Shown one piece after another: positions 1 through 12,761 of a stretch of 64,000 nucleotides of DNA. Where the stretch lies: contig CM023535.1 of the NCBI GenBank assembly GCA_013350335.1, positions 27,682,617 to 27,746,616 on the forward strand, written 5' to 3'. Each line of letters opens with the position of its first letter. Position 1 is the stretch's first letter. Below the pieces are notes generated by a model that ran no database searches, had not been told where the DNA came from, and worked only from the letters and a program-made list of their open reading frames with translations. The translations under genes were made by a program, and so were the position numbers. The stretch is from Chimonanthus salicifolius (lineage: Eukaryota > Streptophyta > Magnoliopsida > Laurales > Calycanthaceae).

Positions 1-204
1 ATCATTGACTGCAGTGCCCGTATTGCCGCAACGCATTTTAAACCTCTGACTTTAGTATCTTCCACTGTTATCTAAGATGATATTTTTTAATCTCTTTATG
101 AAATGTTGATTTTTTTGTAAAATGTTATAGCATATCAGTTAGAGTATTCATAGCACTAAGCATTTTTCTTTTTCTATGATCACTGGTAAGCCATCTCCAT
201 GGGG
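1..204. other. Left edge, no recognisable feature
   Basis: AT-rich sequence with no open reading frame of note and no repeat that I recognise. It precedes the CCCGACCC-type repeat. Confidence 0.5.
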
Positions 205-493
205 CTGAAAGTCGAGTCGAATTGGGTCGGGTTTTTAACTTATGTTAAAAATTATTGAGCCTGATCCAACTCGACTCGAATTGCTGACCCGAGTTGCTCA
301 ACCCGACCTGACTCTAATTTCTGACCTAACTCAATCCGAGTGTTGTTTTATAACTTCGTGCACTTAGGTTGGGTTGGGTCGGGTTGCTTTTAAATTTCTT
401 AACTCGACCCGACCCAAATTTCATACGGGTTTATTTTTTTCCTACCCGACCCAACTTGAGATATACAAAAACATAACCCAAACCCATTGATTT
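205..493. repeat. Degenerate CCCGACCC/GGGTCGGG repeat, left part
   Basis: This stretch is built from diverged GGGTCGGG and CCCGACCC words (for example near 225, 300, 375, 405 and 450). The first part reads mainly GGGTCGGG and the last mainly CCCGACCC, so it has partial inverted symmetry. The same words resume at 13585 directly after the matching GATTT duplication, so this is the left half of a repeat split by the LTR at 494-13579. Similar low-complexity words occur in non-autonomous plant DNA transposons, but I see no terminal inverted repeats that would assign a family. Confidence 0.6.
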
Positions 494-1507
494 TGTCACG
501 CTTCACCCCTTAGGGCCTCCTAAGACGTGAATTAATTTTTTTTTTTTGACATTGAGCCTCTAATAATTGCAGAAATCATAACTTGACAAGGACTTGACAT
601 TACATGTGATCAGAAGTTCAGAGATAGCATTTGATAGCCTCGGATCCAACCATCACACAACCGGTTAAGTTCTTAGGCAGATGGAGGGTCATAATGGTCC
701 ACTTAAAACCCAAATCCTCGGCAGAACCCACCCGTCACCCTGGTATGTGGACACACTAAAAATCAACATGCAGTCTAACACTCCGATCCATTGATTGTTA
801 AGTTCAAATAGAAAATGTCACACACATTCTACCTAATATTCACTATAACCATTCACATATATATCTACATCAGAGATACACATAAGAAAAGCAGTAGTTT
901 TATTACATATCTACTGTGTCTCAAACCAGACACATTACACGGTTTATTACTATCACGCCCCGACCTGCGAAGTGGGTCCGGAACGCTACCTAAATTTTTT
1001 TTTTTTTAAAAAAAAAAACCAAATCCAAGTTTTTGGAAATCAAAACTCCAAGAAAAACATAAGTTTATAAGCTTTGAAAAATTCCGGTTTGACATACGAA
1101 TTTCACAAACACACCTTCAAAGTTAAATATTATTGCATAAACACACATAATATATACAAGTGACTTGTTCTAAGAGTCATAAGACCATCCATGGCTCTAA
1201 AACTAAAAGACACACAAGCCCAAGAATATTCAAAACATTGAACTTAGAACTAAACTATTCTAAGTCATAACTTCCGCTACTTCTGAGATTCAACTTCTAA
1301 TTCATCATGGAGGGATCCTCAGCTCCCTCTCCCAATTCATGTCCTGCATTGTAAGGGATGTGAGTTCCTAGCCCAGTGAAGAGAGCTCAACAGTACACAG
1401 TATTCATAAGCATGAATTAAACATAATTACAATGCACGTTAACAATAATGAACATGTGGCAATTGTTCTTTTCTACTTAATGTGTATCATTTATTAGTTG
1501 ATACACT

Positions 1508-1610
1508 GGGGTATCCCACTTAACCTCATAAGGTATCCCACTCAACCGCAACTGTACAGGTCCAGGGTATCCCACTCAACCTCGTCGAGGAATCCCACTC
1601 ATCCCTGAGT
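1508..1610. repeat. Short tandem array GGTATCCCACTCAACC inside a gypsy LTR
   Basis: Four diverged units of about 22-33 bp share the core GGTATCCCACTCAACC. They sit in the R/U5 side of the minus-oriented solo LTR. Unrelated arrays occupy the corresponding zone of other gypsy LTRs in this window. Confidence 0.8.
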
Positions 1611-3152
1611 GCATTAAGTCCCGACACGAATATAATGCAGCATCTTGTAAGAGCTTGACCCATTTAACACGTGTGTGATAATGTACAGTTAAACACATAC
1701 ACATACTATCCATTTTTTTTTATAAACATGGAATATAAATCTCCACATACCCTTTCCAAGAGGGCTTTACAATGGAATTACCTTTACCATTCACTGGTTT
1801 TAATCTAGGTTTAACAACATAGAATAAACATTACTTGCACATGAATAACACATGTTGTATAATCTCATTATAATAAACACATGCATCTCATTCACAATAT
1901 AACACGTGCATAAATAAATATAACATAGTACATGCACCATCACATAACCAGTCTAACAATGGACATTTACAAACAATCCCACAACTCATCTATTAATATT
2001 TAGATTTCTAATGGACCCCATACTACATTTCAAACCACTAGGCCTCGGCTTCCTGACACCTTATTTACGCTTCCATTCTGACAATTAGAATATATATACC
2101 ATCTCTTACAAGAAAGCAATGTTAGATCTCGTTTTCCAGTCCCATTTGGTCTTTTCCATCCGTAAAATACTATGGGTTCCCATTTTCCATCTAAAGTCTA
2201 GCATATTAACATGGTTAAGTCTAAAGACTTCACATTAACTAATGTACGTGTAAAGTTGAGTCCCCTCACCTTCTCCAGCTTGCAAATATCATCACGATCT
2301 GTAAAACATAGTAATTTTTCATAAATACTTATTTAATTGTAAATACGCTAAAACACTTAAAATATTTGCAAAGAACCTTTTAAACATATTTTCCACCTGA
2401 AAACTGGGTAATGTCAGTGAGTCTCCTAAAGTCTTACTACTCCATTAATAAAGTCAGAATGTCAGCTGTCAATCATCCAAAACACACAATAAAATAAAAA
2501 GGAAAGTACTCAGTACCTTCTCTAGTATTTTCTTCTCGAAATGACCATGGAGATATATTGAGAGAGGTTCAGAGGGTACAGTGTAGTAAAGTAAAATGGT
2601 CAGGCCATTCTCGTATTGTCTTTTGGATAGGACCATGGAGACGTATTGAGGCAGGTCTAGAGAGTACAGTAAAGTAAATACCCATTGCAGAAATTTAAAC
2701 ACGCAAAGTCAGTTTGGGGTTAATCTTTCCCATTTTTAACTTAGATTTACAAAAATCATGTTTTTAACTCCATCAAAAATCAATTTACAAGATAAATTTC
2801 AGAAATTAAAGGAATGAGCCATTTTTCCTTAAATTATAAAAATTCAAATTTGAAGCTTAAGGCCATACTATTTTACAAAAAGGATAGTCCTGGCGTTCCT
2901 AAAATTTTGAGTAGATAAATTTTTATATCTTACTTGAGAAAATCGAAAGAGAAATGATGAAGTTTGAACACCCAAAGGGATACGTGGGAAAACCTCCAAA
3001 GAGGGTTGCTGCTTATTTGAAACGGTGGAAGAAGAAAAAAAATGACGTGGAAAGAGGAAAAAGTAAAAGGGAAGGGAAGGAGGATCGGTGCTTTACAAAT
3101 GAGGTTTGAATTTTTTTATTTTTTATTCCTTCACACTCCAATCCTCTTTCCC

Positions 3153-3159
3153 ATTTATA
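3153..3159 (-). promoter_or_regulatory. Candidate TATA box of the solo LTR
   Basis: TATAAAT on the minus strand, about 650 bp inside the LTR start. This is an expected place for the U3 promoter in LTRs of nearly 3 kb. No transcription evidence is available. Confidence 0.4.
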
Positions 3160-5327
3160 GACAAAATGGTGGTGTGCTAGGCATGGAAGCCCATTGCCTA
3201 GCTACACCTAGGTTAGCTTTTTGAATAGTAATAAATGCAATAATTTGTTTTATTATTTTTTAAAATCCAAAATTAAAATAAATCAAAACTATATAATACT
3301 TATAGTCTAGATAGTAAATTAAATTATCACATAGATTTTGGGTATTTTTTTTAAAAAAAAATCTTACTAAACTCGAACAATTAGTTACATAATTTAAATA
3401 TTCAAGATTATAAATACCTTAAAATCTAAAGAAAGAATTACATTTTAAATCTAAAATTTTAAATCAAATTATAACCTTTCAAATTTCAAAATATAAAGCA
3501 ATAACTTGTCAAAAACTCCACTCTAAATTCAGAATTTAAAATCTAATAATTAAACAAAACTTAGAGATTTAAATATCTCTAATAACAATTTTCCAATTAC
3601 ATATATTTTTAAAATCTCAGTTGGAGAAAGGTTCAGACAATTTCAACTCTGCCACTACACTCAATGAGTTGGATCCACAGACTCCAAGCTTAGATTGAGC
3701 CAAAATTTGACTCAAAACACAACCCACCTGTTAATCTCTCAGATTAACAGTTCACTAATAAAAATTAATGGCTAATTAATATATAATTAAGTACTAATCA
3801 GGTTCAGAGTATTAGAATTACATCACAATATTCATACAGATAATAATAAAGAAAACACATAAATTTCCAACATCGGGGAAGTTAGATAGATAGAGGGCAT
3901 CTGCCTCTACTGCAGGTGCAAATCGTCCTGTCCTTCCTCATTTAGATTCCCTGAAACGTAGGGGATGTGAGCTTTACTAGCCCAACGAAGAGAAAACAAC
4001 AGATAATGCAATATATCATCAATTTATAAATATGTTATCATACAACAGTTTAAACACTTAGAAGTCATGTAGTTTTCTATGAGAACAGCGTCTAACATAG
4101 TTACCTACGATGCATGCTATTTTTTTCCTCCAAAAATAATACCTCTGTCAATCGATGTCTACGGCTCCCAATCGCGAAGATACGTGGCTACACCACCGTC
4201 AAGTTCATGTTCAGTGCTTCACTCAGTTCATATGTACACCTTGTACCGATGCCCTCCAAGAGCCCAGTATTTCATATAACAGTCTGAGGTAATTTGATAT
4301 GCATAGTACACCAGATAATTGCACACCAAGTATGGATTAAATCCCCGTTCAACCCATATAAATATCTCTCATATGATCATAATAAATTCTCACTCTGCTA
4401 ACATGGATTCCTAAGCCCTCCAACATGGAATCATACATTAGTAGTTAAAGAATACAGTTCAAAACCCCACCAACAGGTAATAATTCACAACAATTTATAA
4501 CCTGAAATTAAAATAGATATAAGAAATTATATCGGTTGCCGTCCTCTTGGGTCGGGTACGTCTACCCTATACTCACAATTTTAAGCGTTCAAAGGTACAT
4601 TTGCTGCAATACATAGTCATAAACAAATACGTGTATTCCAATTGAAATCGTAATTAGAAGTTGATCTATCTCAAGATCTCCAACTGATAAACCAGTTAGC
4701 CTCTAGGAATAACTGGTTTCCGTTCTCCGTTTTAGAATGGTTAGACCTCGACATCCTATACACTCTATTGTTCACGTTTCATATGTAGAAACTTACTATC
4801 ATCCCGTTACGTGTGAACAGTGACGGTATCGCATTATGGTCCGTTCACATTCTTTTTGTTTATAGAATAACCACGGATTTCCACTCATTATCGTAGGACA
4901 AACGGTGGAAAAAATTAGAATTTAAATGCAAAATGAAATGTATTTTAATAATATAGTGTAGTTGAATCTCCTCACCTTTAACTGGAGAGTGTTTTGAGTG
5001 AAACTGTCAGAGCGATTTAAACCGAGTCAATATTTGGTAAATACAGCGTTATAACAAATAATCCTACCTCTTTATATTTTGTCCTTTTTAATGCTTAGAA
5101 AAATATTTTCAAAATTGGCTTTTGGGTTCGACAAGTCGTCCCTCTCGACCTTATCGATATGTCGACCACTCGATATGTTGATTAGGCCGATTCGTCGACC
5201 AGTCTAAGTTTCGATCACATCTGTTCAATCACAGTGCTCGGTAGGTTGGTTATGTCGACCTGTCGACCACAACTATTCGACATGTCAACCCATCGACTAT
5301 ATTGTTTTGACAGAAGTCGTTCATTGC

Positions 5328-7204
5328 TGTTAGCGCCTGAGCTTGGCCAAGTCCCTATGTTTGTCAATTCTATGACTCAGAAAGAAGTAATTCCTGAAAG
5401 CTTAAAGACCCAAGATGATCAAGAGAAAAGATCATGCTCCACCAGATTGAAGCTCATCGTTATGGCAATCACAAAACGTGTATTGTGGCTATAAATGACT
5501 TTAGGTGGTACCCACATCTTACAGAGGACTATATCTAGGCTTAGAAAAATAAATGGTTAAATCATCTGAAGCCTAGTGAGAAAGCTTAACAATAAATTAG
5601 AATGCAACTTGGAAATATGTATTTGGTTTCACTGTCAGCTCGACCAGTCTTTCTCACCGACCTCTCGGTACAGACAGGATCGACCCGTCATAGTCAAAGG
5701 ACTGGTCGGCCAGATATACATAGGTTCTGGAACATTGAACTGTCAGTCTGGATATGCCTTTAATTGAGAGTCTCGTATGCACTGAACCCTCGGTGAAAGG
5801 TTGAAACGACCTGTCGTGGTCAACGACTCATCAGATAAGATCTTGAGTTCTGGAATCTTTGAACTCATGTGGACTCTCGAAAAAACAAACATATAGGCAA
5901 TCACAGATTGATCAAGAGTACCAGGACCAACCCCTCGGTAAAGGGCGACATGTCGTTCTCGCTAACAGGTTTCAAAAGATGAAACTATAGTCAAGCATGT
6001 TTTGCACCAGAACGAGCATCTCATATGGACCGACCTCTCGATACCATAAGTGTCGACTCATCAGCAACGACGACATGTCTACCGGAAAAGAATATTACCG
6101 TTGGGAGTGCACTTAATGCACAATGGTTGGGATTGTAACGGTAACATTTATAGTCACTGACTTGTCGGTACATTACCGTTACTTCAATTGTTTGCTTTCG
6201 TTATATAAACCAATCTTTATGCAACCAGTTGGTATCATTGTGAAGGATCAGTTGGACCCTCATCTTCACCAGTAAGCTTAAACAAGGGCCAACAGAATGA
6301 TCTCTCTCTCTCGTGCTTATACTAGGGGAATCAAATACAACCAATTAGATGAATTGAGTTGTGAGAGAGAGGAATGAAGAAAACTCATAAACAAATAATC
6401 TGAGGATTGAGTTTGAAAGTGAGAAAGAGAGAACCATAAATTAGGAAACCTTTGGTAAAACCAATTTTCTTGACACCGTAGACTGTGATTACTAAACGAC
6501 GGCTACGATGCGGAGCATTGATATACATGGGTGGGATCTTGAAGAAGCACGCATCAAGAGAAAGAGCTTCAAAGGCAAATGCTTCTTAGTTTTAATTTTA
6601 TTTTAAAACATTTGCTCCGAAAGTGGATTAAGGAAATTTGGTTCCGTAACCATTATAAAAAATCTGGAACGTCGTCTCTAGCACAGTGATGGGTGAAATT
6701 TCCAGCCAAATAGATAGGTGGAATTCCTATTCGACAGTGGAGGGTGAAATTTTCAGCCGATTGAGTAAGGTGAAATTCCTACTCTAATTGTGAGGGTGTA
6801 AGTTCCCACTTAGTGAATTTTGGGGATAGCTTAAGGTTGAGCGAGCCCTAACAGTGGATGTACCTTGGCTAACTGAACCACTTTAAATTGGTCTTATGGT
6901 GTTTGATCTATGTGTGTTTGTATTTAGTATTTAAGTACTTTTCTAAACACACATCACTTTGTATATTGATTATCTTATTCTACACAATGTGTACAAGTAT
7001 CGATAATCAAAACATATGTAAATGGTCATAATCTTAGTGTAATCGCTCAATGAAATTATCACATTAAACAAATCTCTTGATTAAATCTTCCACTGCACTT
7101 AAAACAATTAAGAAATTTGTAAACACTATGAAAAATGGGATTGACCTATTCACCCCCATCTAGGGTTAATCATAATGTTTTAGCACCGTGTAAAGGTACT
7201 TTCA
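5328..7204 (+). repeat. 5' LTR of copia element 1
   Basis: Starts TGTTAGCGCC and ends TACTTTCA. It aligns along its length with 10475-12339, apart from many point changes. It contains a cluster of CG-containing words such as GTCGAC, CGACC and CTCGGT (about 5620-6180) directly upstream of a TATATAAA box. Confidence 0.88.
6202..6209 (+). promoter_or_regulatory. TATA box of the copia 5' LTR
   Basis: TATATAAA, conserved at the matching position of the 3' LTR (11332-11339). It follows the CG-word cluster and a GTAACGGTAACATT stretch. This is the likely core promoter of the retrotransposon. Confidence 0.6.
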
Positions 7205-7206
7205 AT

Positions 7207-7219
7207 TGGTATCAAAGCC
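7207..7219 (+). other. Primer binding site, initiator-Met tRNA type
   Basis: TGGTATCAAAGCC lies two bases after the LTR end. It differs at one base from TGGTATCAGAGCC, the complement of the plant initiator methionine tRNA 3' end that most plant copia elements use. It fixes the 5' LTR end and the plus orientation. Confidence 0.85.
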
Positions 7220-7252
7220 ACATGCTCTTGAGAAAGAATTTAACCATCCGAA

Positions 7253-7630
7253 TTGATCGGTGCTAGAATTATGGCTAAAAGAGAAAGCCATGACTTTACC
7301 AAGCCTCTGCTTTTTATGAAAAATTGGAATGAAGCACTATCAAATATTTTTATCATTAAACATAATTGGAATTTGGTGAATAGAAAGTGGTCTATGCCTA
7401 TGGAAGTGGTATTGGATAAACCTTCAATTTCCGTGACAACTCAGCCCAAAGACCAAAATTTCTTGGACTAGTGATGAATTGGCTATGTACTGTAAAATAA
7501 ACACTTGTAGCATTTATCAGTGTTGTTTCATAATATGCCGTCAACATATTTAAAAGATATGAAACAGCAAAAGAGGCTGAAAGAATCCACTGAAAAATCG
7601 CCTCTTTTAGCCCAATGGATGACATCACAT
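7253..7630 (+). pseudogene. Copia gag remnant of element 1
   Basis: A short open frame of 72 codons begins after the primer site and ends at a stop near 7470. The following sequence, in mixed frames, still encodes SDELAMYCK and FKRYETAKEAER. These match the W-x-P/S-D-E-L and ETAKEAW positions of the copia gag family (UBN2 type), seen more clearly in the related element at 44330-44864. Several stops and frame changes make this non-functional. Downstream to about 9250 nothing convincing is coded. Confidence 0.5.
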
Positions 7631-9252
7631 ATCGACCAATGTGTGCTGAGAATATAGGTGATTGACTAAGTTCATCCATTGAAAAAGTCCAAGCTATATT
7701 CTTTAAGAGAAGAAGAGGATGGAGAAAAGGAACTTGAAGAAGGTAGTTACCTCCAAGTATTTTATAAAGCCATGTACCGAGATGTTTAAAACACCAACAT
7801 CATGGTACAAAATCTGGGATGTTGAATTCGAAGATCAAATGGGAAGGCACCCAATGTTAAGACCAAATTTGACAAAAGACCATCACGGAATTGTGGACTT
7901 AGATTCCAAGTCTCACAATGGTGTGTTCAAATGTGAGAAGGGATACCATTATATGTGTCACATTAGAAACATGTTTTGAAATAATTGTATATCTTACATT
8001 CAATTCATGTTCATATTTGATTGTTGGATTGATCTATTATAAAATATGTGTTGTACTTGTTAGTATGCACTCTTATATTGGATTATACTTATCTCATCTC
8101 ATTTCAGATGCCGTGTGATTTGTGCATCTTTAGGAAATTAATGTAGTGTGTGCATTACCTCATATATAGGGTGTGTATGTGATTAAAACTATTTTGGTAC
8201 ACATACACAGTGTCGTTTCATTCCAAGTTCCTAAAACTTCTGAATCACATGTGGAATTAAACATGCTCTATGTCTTAAAATCGATATTTAGTCTGGTGTG
8301 ACTTACCAAATGTAGTGATCGAATAATCCATTTAATACCAGTTCTTTTTAAGAAATTAATGCCTTCTTGAAAGAATGGTTAAAACATTTATCATGTTTGG
8401 GTAATAACATAATAAAAGGCATAAGAGCTGTGTGTGTAACCTCATATTTCATTTCCGTATGCTTTCAAATCAGGGAATGAATGCATGATGAGTGTGAATT
8501 GAGTTTCATTCCAATGTTCATGAGTTTATATATTATGTGGAATGAATTTTGTTCATATATGCATTGCCTTTGCTAAAAGCCTGGAAATATCGCATCTCAT
8601 GACATCACACACTTGGGTAATATACTAAATTTGGATTGATTTGGATCCGGAAAAAGATATTCGAAATTCATGGTGTGTGCCTATCTTCACAAGGATGAAT
8701 TGAATCTTCAAATGACACAGATGTGGTGTGAATGTATGTATCATCACTGGCATTAAAAGGTGTATAAACAAAGCTTGATGAACTATGAACATTGCAAGCA
8801 CACAGACACACATACCCAATCATCCTTCATTTTAAAACCCATGTCGAAGGATAGACTAGCTGGAGGAACAGACAAGTCGGTATTGTTAGAGTTCAGAAAC
8901 ACTGTCTGAAGGGGGTAAAAATCGAAAGGGGATACATGTTGATATATATCGACATGTCTACACAGACAGGTCGTTGGTCACGACCAGTCGGTGAATCAGA
9001 AAGAGTAAGTTAAAAGGGCTCTTTCTATTAAAACGATAGAACATTTCGAAATCGTTGTTTCCCCTCCCGCTGAGCTCTGACGATTTCCTCATCTCCTCAT
9101 GTACCCTAGACCAGTCGTTAGGATCTCACGGAGCCAAAACCTCCTTGGAAAACCATAGGTTTTTGCTTCTCTCACTTCCAGAACCAAGGGTGTCACGGTT
9201 TTTATGAGATTTAGTGTTTAGAAAAGACTTGGTCAGCTCTTCCCTGGTAACT

Positions 9253-9435
9253 ATGTCGAAAAAGAAGACAACTAAATCTCGGTCTTCGACCACCGTGAAA
9301 ATCCCTTTCTTCAGGAGATCTCCTAGGTTCGCATAGGATGTTCCCGAATCTAGCGTTGCCGGCTCTGCTCAAAAGAGTACCCGACGAAATTCCTCCTCCG
9401 ATCCAGCATCACCTCCTCCGAATGGCTCTGCTTAG
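9253..9435 (+). pseudogene. Accessory-ORF remnant of copia element 1
   Basis: An ATG opens a Lys/Ser/Thr-rich stretch (MSKKKTTKSRSS...) that hits a stop after 27 codons at 9334-9336. The same frame continues for 33 codons to a second stop at 9435, ending in SPPPNGSA. The related element's accessory ORF (41810-42427, minus) ends with a similar PPxDGPA tail, and the DNA after both stops is similar (GGATARTT then TCATG). I read it as an internally shortened copy of the same ORF. The function is unknown. Lys/Ser-rich starts of this type occur in plant copia accessory proteins, but that link is only a resemblance. Confidence 0.45.
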
Positions 9436-10462
9436 GATAATTTTTCATGACTTATGTTTCATATTTTGGAAAAACTATGTTAGTTTTGGCTAAGCACCCA
9501 TTTGCCCCTTCTCCTAAAACATATGTACTGATTTGCTTATTAATGAAATGATATGGTTTATTTTAGTATGTGTGCTAATTTGATGAATTTGCCTTCTATC
9601 TCTTGTCTATTGTTTATATAGATTGTTTTAAATAGACAAACATGCAGGTTGTTAGGGAGATAGAGATCTGACTGTGAAATTATAGATACTTTGGAGAATG
9701 GGGGAGCACAAAATATGTGCTGATTAACACCTGTTATTAGTCATGACAGTGTGCGGAGGAAGATTGACACAAGCTTGATGAAAAATAAATTTAGAGGCAG
9801 CTAAGTTTATGGAGGAGTTGGGTCTAGAAAACTATAGAATATAGTTTGGAGAATGAGGGAGAAGGCTCAAGGGAAGCTGGGACATTATCTGGACTTATGG
9901 AAGTAATCAGCGATGCTAATTCTTAGTTTGTGCAGGGACAAACTAATCTTGTCACACGAGAAGTGTGCATTGAACCATAAAGGAGAACCATGAGTTAGAA
10001 AATAACCTAATTAAGCACTAAATGCAAGAAGCAAGGGGGGAGTGCTTAAAACTCGATGTCGGCCTACTAATTTTTATCAATTGGATGACAAAATGGGGGA
10101 GAAATTAGTAGAAGCTAAAAGACATCAAAGCCAATGGACATAGGGAGAATGTCTATGCTTGGAGTTTGATGGAGTTTGGGAGATCAAACTCAAGAAGATT
10201 GGGGGAGAAATCTTCTCAACACTGATAGCTTGGATAAACTATGGGTAGTGTTGGTCACTAGGAAATTAGGGAGTATGGGGAGAGTTTGAATACAAATCTT
10301 GATTAGTCCATGAATGAATATTTATGTTTTGGTACTAACCCGTCTAATGATTTTCCATTTGAATATGTACATGTAATCAATGTAATATTTTATATTCAAA
10401 TGTGTTGTAATAAAGGTGGGATTGTAAAAGGGTTAGCTTCTAGATTTTGTTATGAAATTGAC

Positions 10463-10474
10463 AAAGGGGGAGAT
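10463..10474 (+). other. Polypurine tract of copia element 1
   Basis: AAAGGGGGAGAT immediately precedes the TGTTAG start of the 3' LTR, the usual plus-strand priming site. The same tract occurs on the minus strand next to the LTRs at 34200 and 40495. Confidence 0.85.
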
Positions 10475-12339
10475 TGTTAGTGCCTCAGCTTGGCCAAGTC
10501 CCTATACTTGTCAATTCCATGACCCGGAAAGAAGCACTTGTTGGAAGCTTGAAGACCCAAGATGATCAAGAGAAAAGATCATACTCCACCGGATTGAAGC
10601 TCATCGTTATGGCAATCATAAAACAGATATTATGTTCATAGATGACTTTAGGTGGTACCCACATCTTAGAAAGGACTATCCCTAGGCTTAGAAAAACAAA
10701 TGGTTAAATCATATGAAGCTTAGTGAGGAATCTTGATAGTGAATTGGAACCCAATTTGGAAATATGTATTTGGTTTCACTGTCAGCTCGACCAGTTGTTC
10801 TCACCGACCCCTCAGTAGAGTCAGGATCGACCCGTCGTGATCAAATGACTGATCGGCCAGATTGACATAATTTCTAGAACATTGAACTGACAGTCTGGAT
10901 ATGCCTCTAATCGAGAGTGTCGTATGCATCGACCCCTCAGTGAAAGACTAGAACGACTCCTCGATCAAGATCTTGAATTCTGAAATCTTTGAACTCATGT
11001 GGATTCTCGAAGAAACAAACATATCGGCAATCAAAGACCGATCGAGAGTACCAGGACCGACCCCTTGGTAAAGGGCGTCAGGTCGTTCTGGGTAACAGGT
11101 TTCTAGAGATGAAACTACAGTCAAGCATGTTTTACACCAAAATGAGCATCTCGTGTGGACTGACCTCTCAGTATCATAAGTGTCGACCTATCGGCGACAA
11201 AAACATGTCTGCCGGGAAAGAATATTACCGTTGAAACTACACTTAATGCACAACAGTCGGGATTGTAACGGTAACATTTCTATTCACTGACCTGTCGATA
11301 CATTACCGTTACTTCAACTGGTTGCCTTCGTTATATAAACCAATCTTTATGTAACCAGTTGGTATCCTTCGGAAGGATCAATTGGACCATCATCTTCACC
11401 AGTGAGCTTAAACAAGGGCCAATAGAAGGATCACTCACTCTCTCGTGCTTACACTAGGGGAATCAAATACAACCAATCAGATGAATTGAGTTGTGAGAGA
11501 TAGAGGAAGGAAAACAACTCATAAACAACCAATCTGAGGATTGAGTTTGAAAGTGAAAAGAAGAGAACCGTAAAATAGGAAACATTTGGTAAAACTAGTT
11601 TCCTTGACACCCTAGACTGTGATTGTTAAACGACGGCTATGATGCGGAGCGTCGACATACATGGGTGGGATCTTGAAGAAGCACATATCAAGAGAAAAAG
11701 CTTCAAAAGCAAGTGCTTCTTGGTTTTATTTTTATTTTAAAACCTTTGTTCTAAAAGTGGACTAAAGAAATTTGGTTTCTGAACCATTATAAAAAATCTG
11801 GAGTGTCGTCTCCGGCACAGTGGTGGGTGGAATTCCTAGCCAAATGGATAGGTGGAATTCCTATTTAACAGTGGTGGGTGAAATTCTCAGTCGATTGAGT
11901 GAGCTGGAATTCCTACCCTAATTGTGAGGATCTAAGCCCCCAATTAGTGGATTTTGAGGATAGCTCAAGGTTAAACGAGTCCTAACAGTGGATGTAGGTT
12001 GACTAATCGAACCACTTTAAATTGATCTTATGATGTTTGATCTATGTGTGTTTATATTTAGTATTTAAGTACTCTTCTTAACACATTTCACTTTGCAAAT
12101 TGATTATCTTATTCTACATATTATGTATAAGCATCGATAATCAAACCATATGTAAATGGTCATAATCTTAGTGTGATCGCTCAATGAAATTATCACACTA
12201 AACAAATATCTTGATTAAATATTTCGCTGCACTTAAAACAATCAAGAAATTTGTAATCATCATGAAAAATGGGATTGACGTATTCACCCCCCCTCTAGGA
12301 TCAATCATGATGTTCTAGCACCGTGTATAAGTACTTTCA
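10475..12339 (+). repeat. 3' LTR of copia element 1
   Basis: Starts TGTTAGTGCC and ends GTACTTTCA. It repeats the landmarks of the 5' LTR, including the TATATAAA box at 11332-11339 and the CG-word cluster at about 10780-11300. The many scattered differences between the two LTRs indicate an old insertion. Confidence 0.88.
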
Positions 12340-12753
12340 ACTGATATGCCGAGCTGTCGACCATTCCCTGTTCTATATGTCAATGAAGTCGATGTAACGA
12401 CTTTACTTTTTTTGATATGTCGACTTTGCTCTTCTCGATATGTCAACGTTGTCAACACGTCGGTCAGACGAGCATAGACATATCGCATAGCTCGATGTGT
12501 CGACTGCAATTCAAGCAGTTTTCCATTTTCGAACATTTTCTTTTCTGATTTTGAGAGACAATCTACAGAGTATTTTTCTTTCAAAATTTAACTAGAGTTT
12601 CTACAAAGTAAGATGTACCAATGAAAAATAATTACTTGGAGAGAATATTTACAAAAGTTTGCTGAAAAATCAACACAAAAGAGATACTTGCAAAGCTTTG
12701 AAATGAACTAGAAGGACAGTGAATTTGTAAATTTTCTTGTGAATCAAAGTCCA

Positions 12754-12761
12754 TATTTATA
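12754..12761 (-). promoter_or_regulatory. Candidate TATA box of the LTR at 494-13579
   Basis: TATAAATA reads on the minus strand, roughly 820 bp inside the LTR start. A cluster of TCGATATGTCGAC-like words lies downstream of it (12345-12510, and 5120-5300 across the copia insertion). Confidence 0.4.

Larger units (their letters stand above)
951..3816 (-). mobile_element. Gypsy-type solo LTR nested in the LTR at 494-13579
   Basis: A 2.87-kb LTR is bounded by a perfect duplication ATTAC (946-950 and 3817-3821). The left end reads TATCACGCCCCGACC and resembles the end of other gypsy LTRs here (TGTAACACCCTGACC at 34768). The right end reads GAGTATTAGA, where GAGTATTACA is expected, so both terminal dinucleotides have decayed. 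A minus-strand TATAAAT box lies at 3153-3159. The conserved GAGTTGGATC...GATTGAGCC block near 3665 is shared with the gypsy LTRs at 34768 and 52050. There is no primer site, polypurine tract or coding domain. Confidence 0.85.
5328..12339 (+). mobile_element. Copia LTR retrotransposon, gag-only remnant (element 1)
   Basis: A 7.0-kb element with two similar LTRs (5328-7204 and 10475-12339), a primer site at 7207-7219 and a polypurine tract at 10463-10474. The 3.27-kb internal region holds only a heavily damaged gag start and a broken small ORF. No protease, integrase, reverse transcriptase or RNase H was found in any frame. The flanking 5-mers (ATTGC on the left, ACTGA on the right) do not match, although both flanks belong to the same host LTR. 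The LTRs belong to the same family as those at 30854-46680. The lack of pol implies dependence on another element's enzymes when it moved, or later loss. Confidence 0.85.

Noticed and set aside
205..493. Telomere-like or centromere satellite
   Set aside because: GGGTCGGG words are not the plant telomere unit TTTAGGG and are too irregular for a satellite.
815..1009. Small plus-strand open frame
   Set aside because: Crosses the start of the solo LTR at 951 and the ATTAC duplication, has no motif, and ends in an A/T run.
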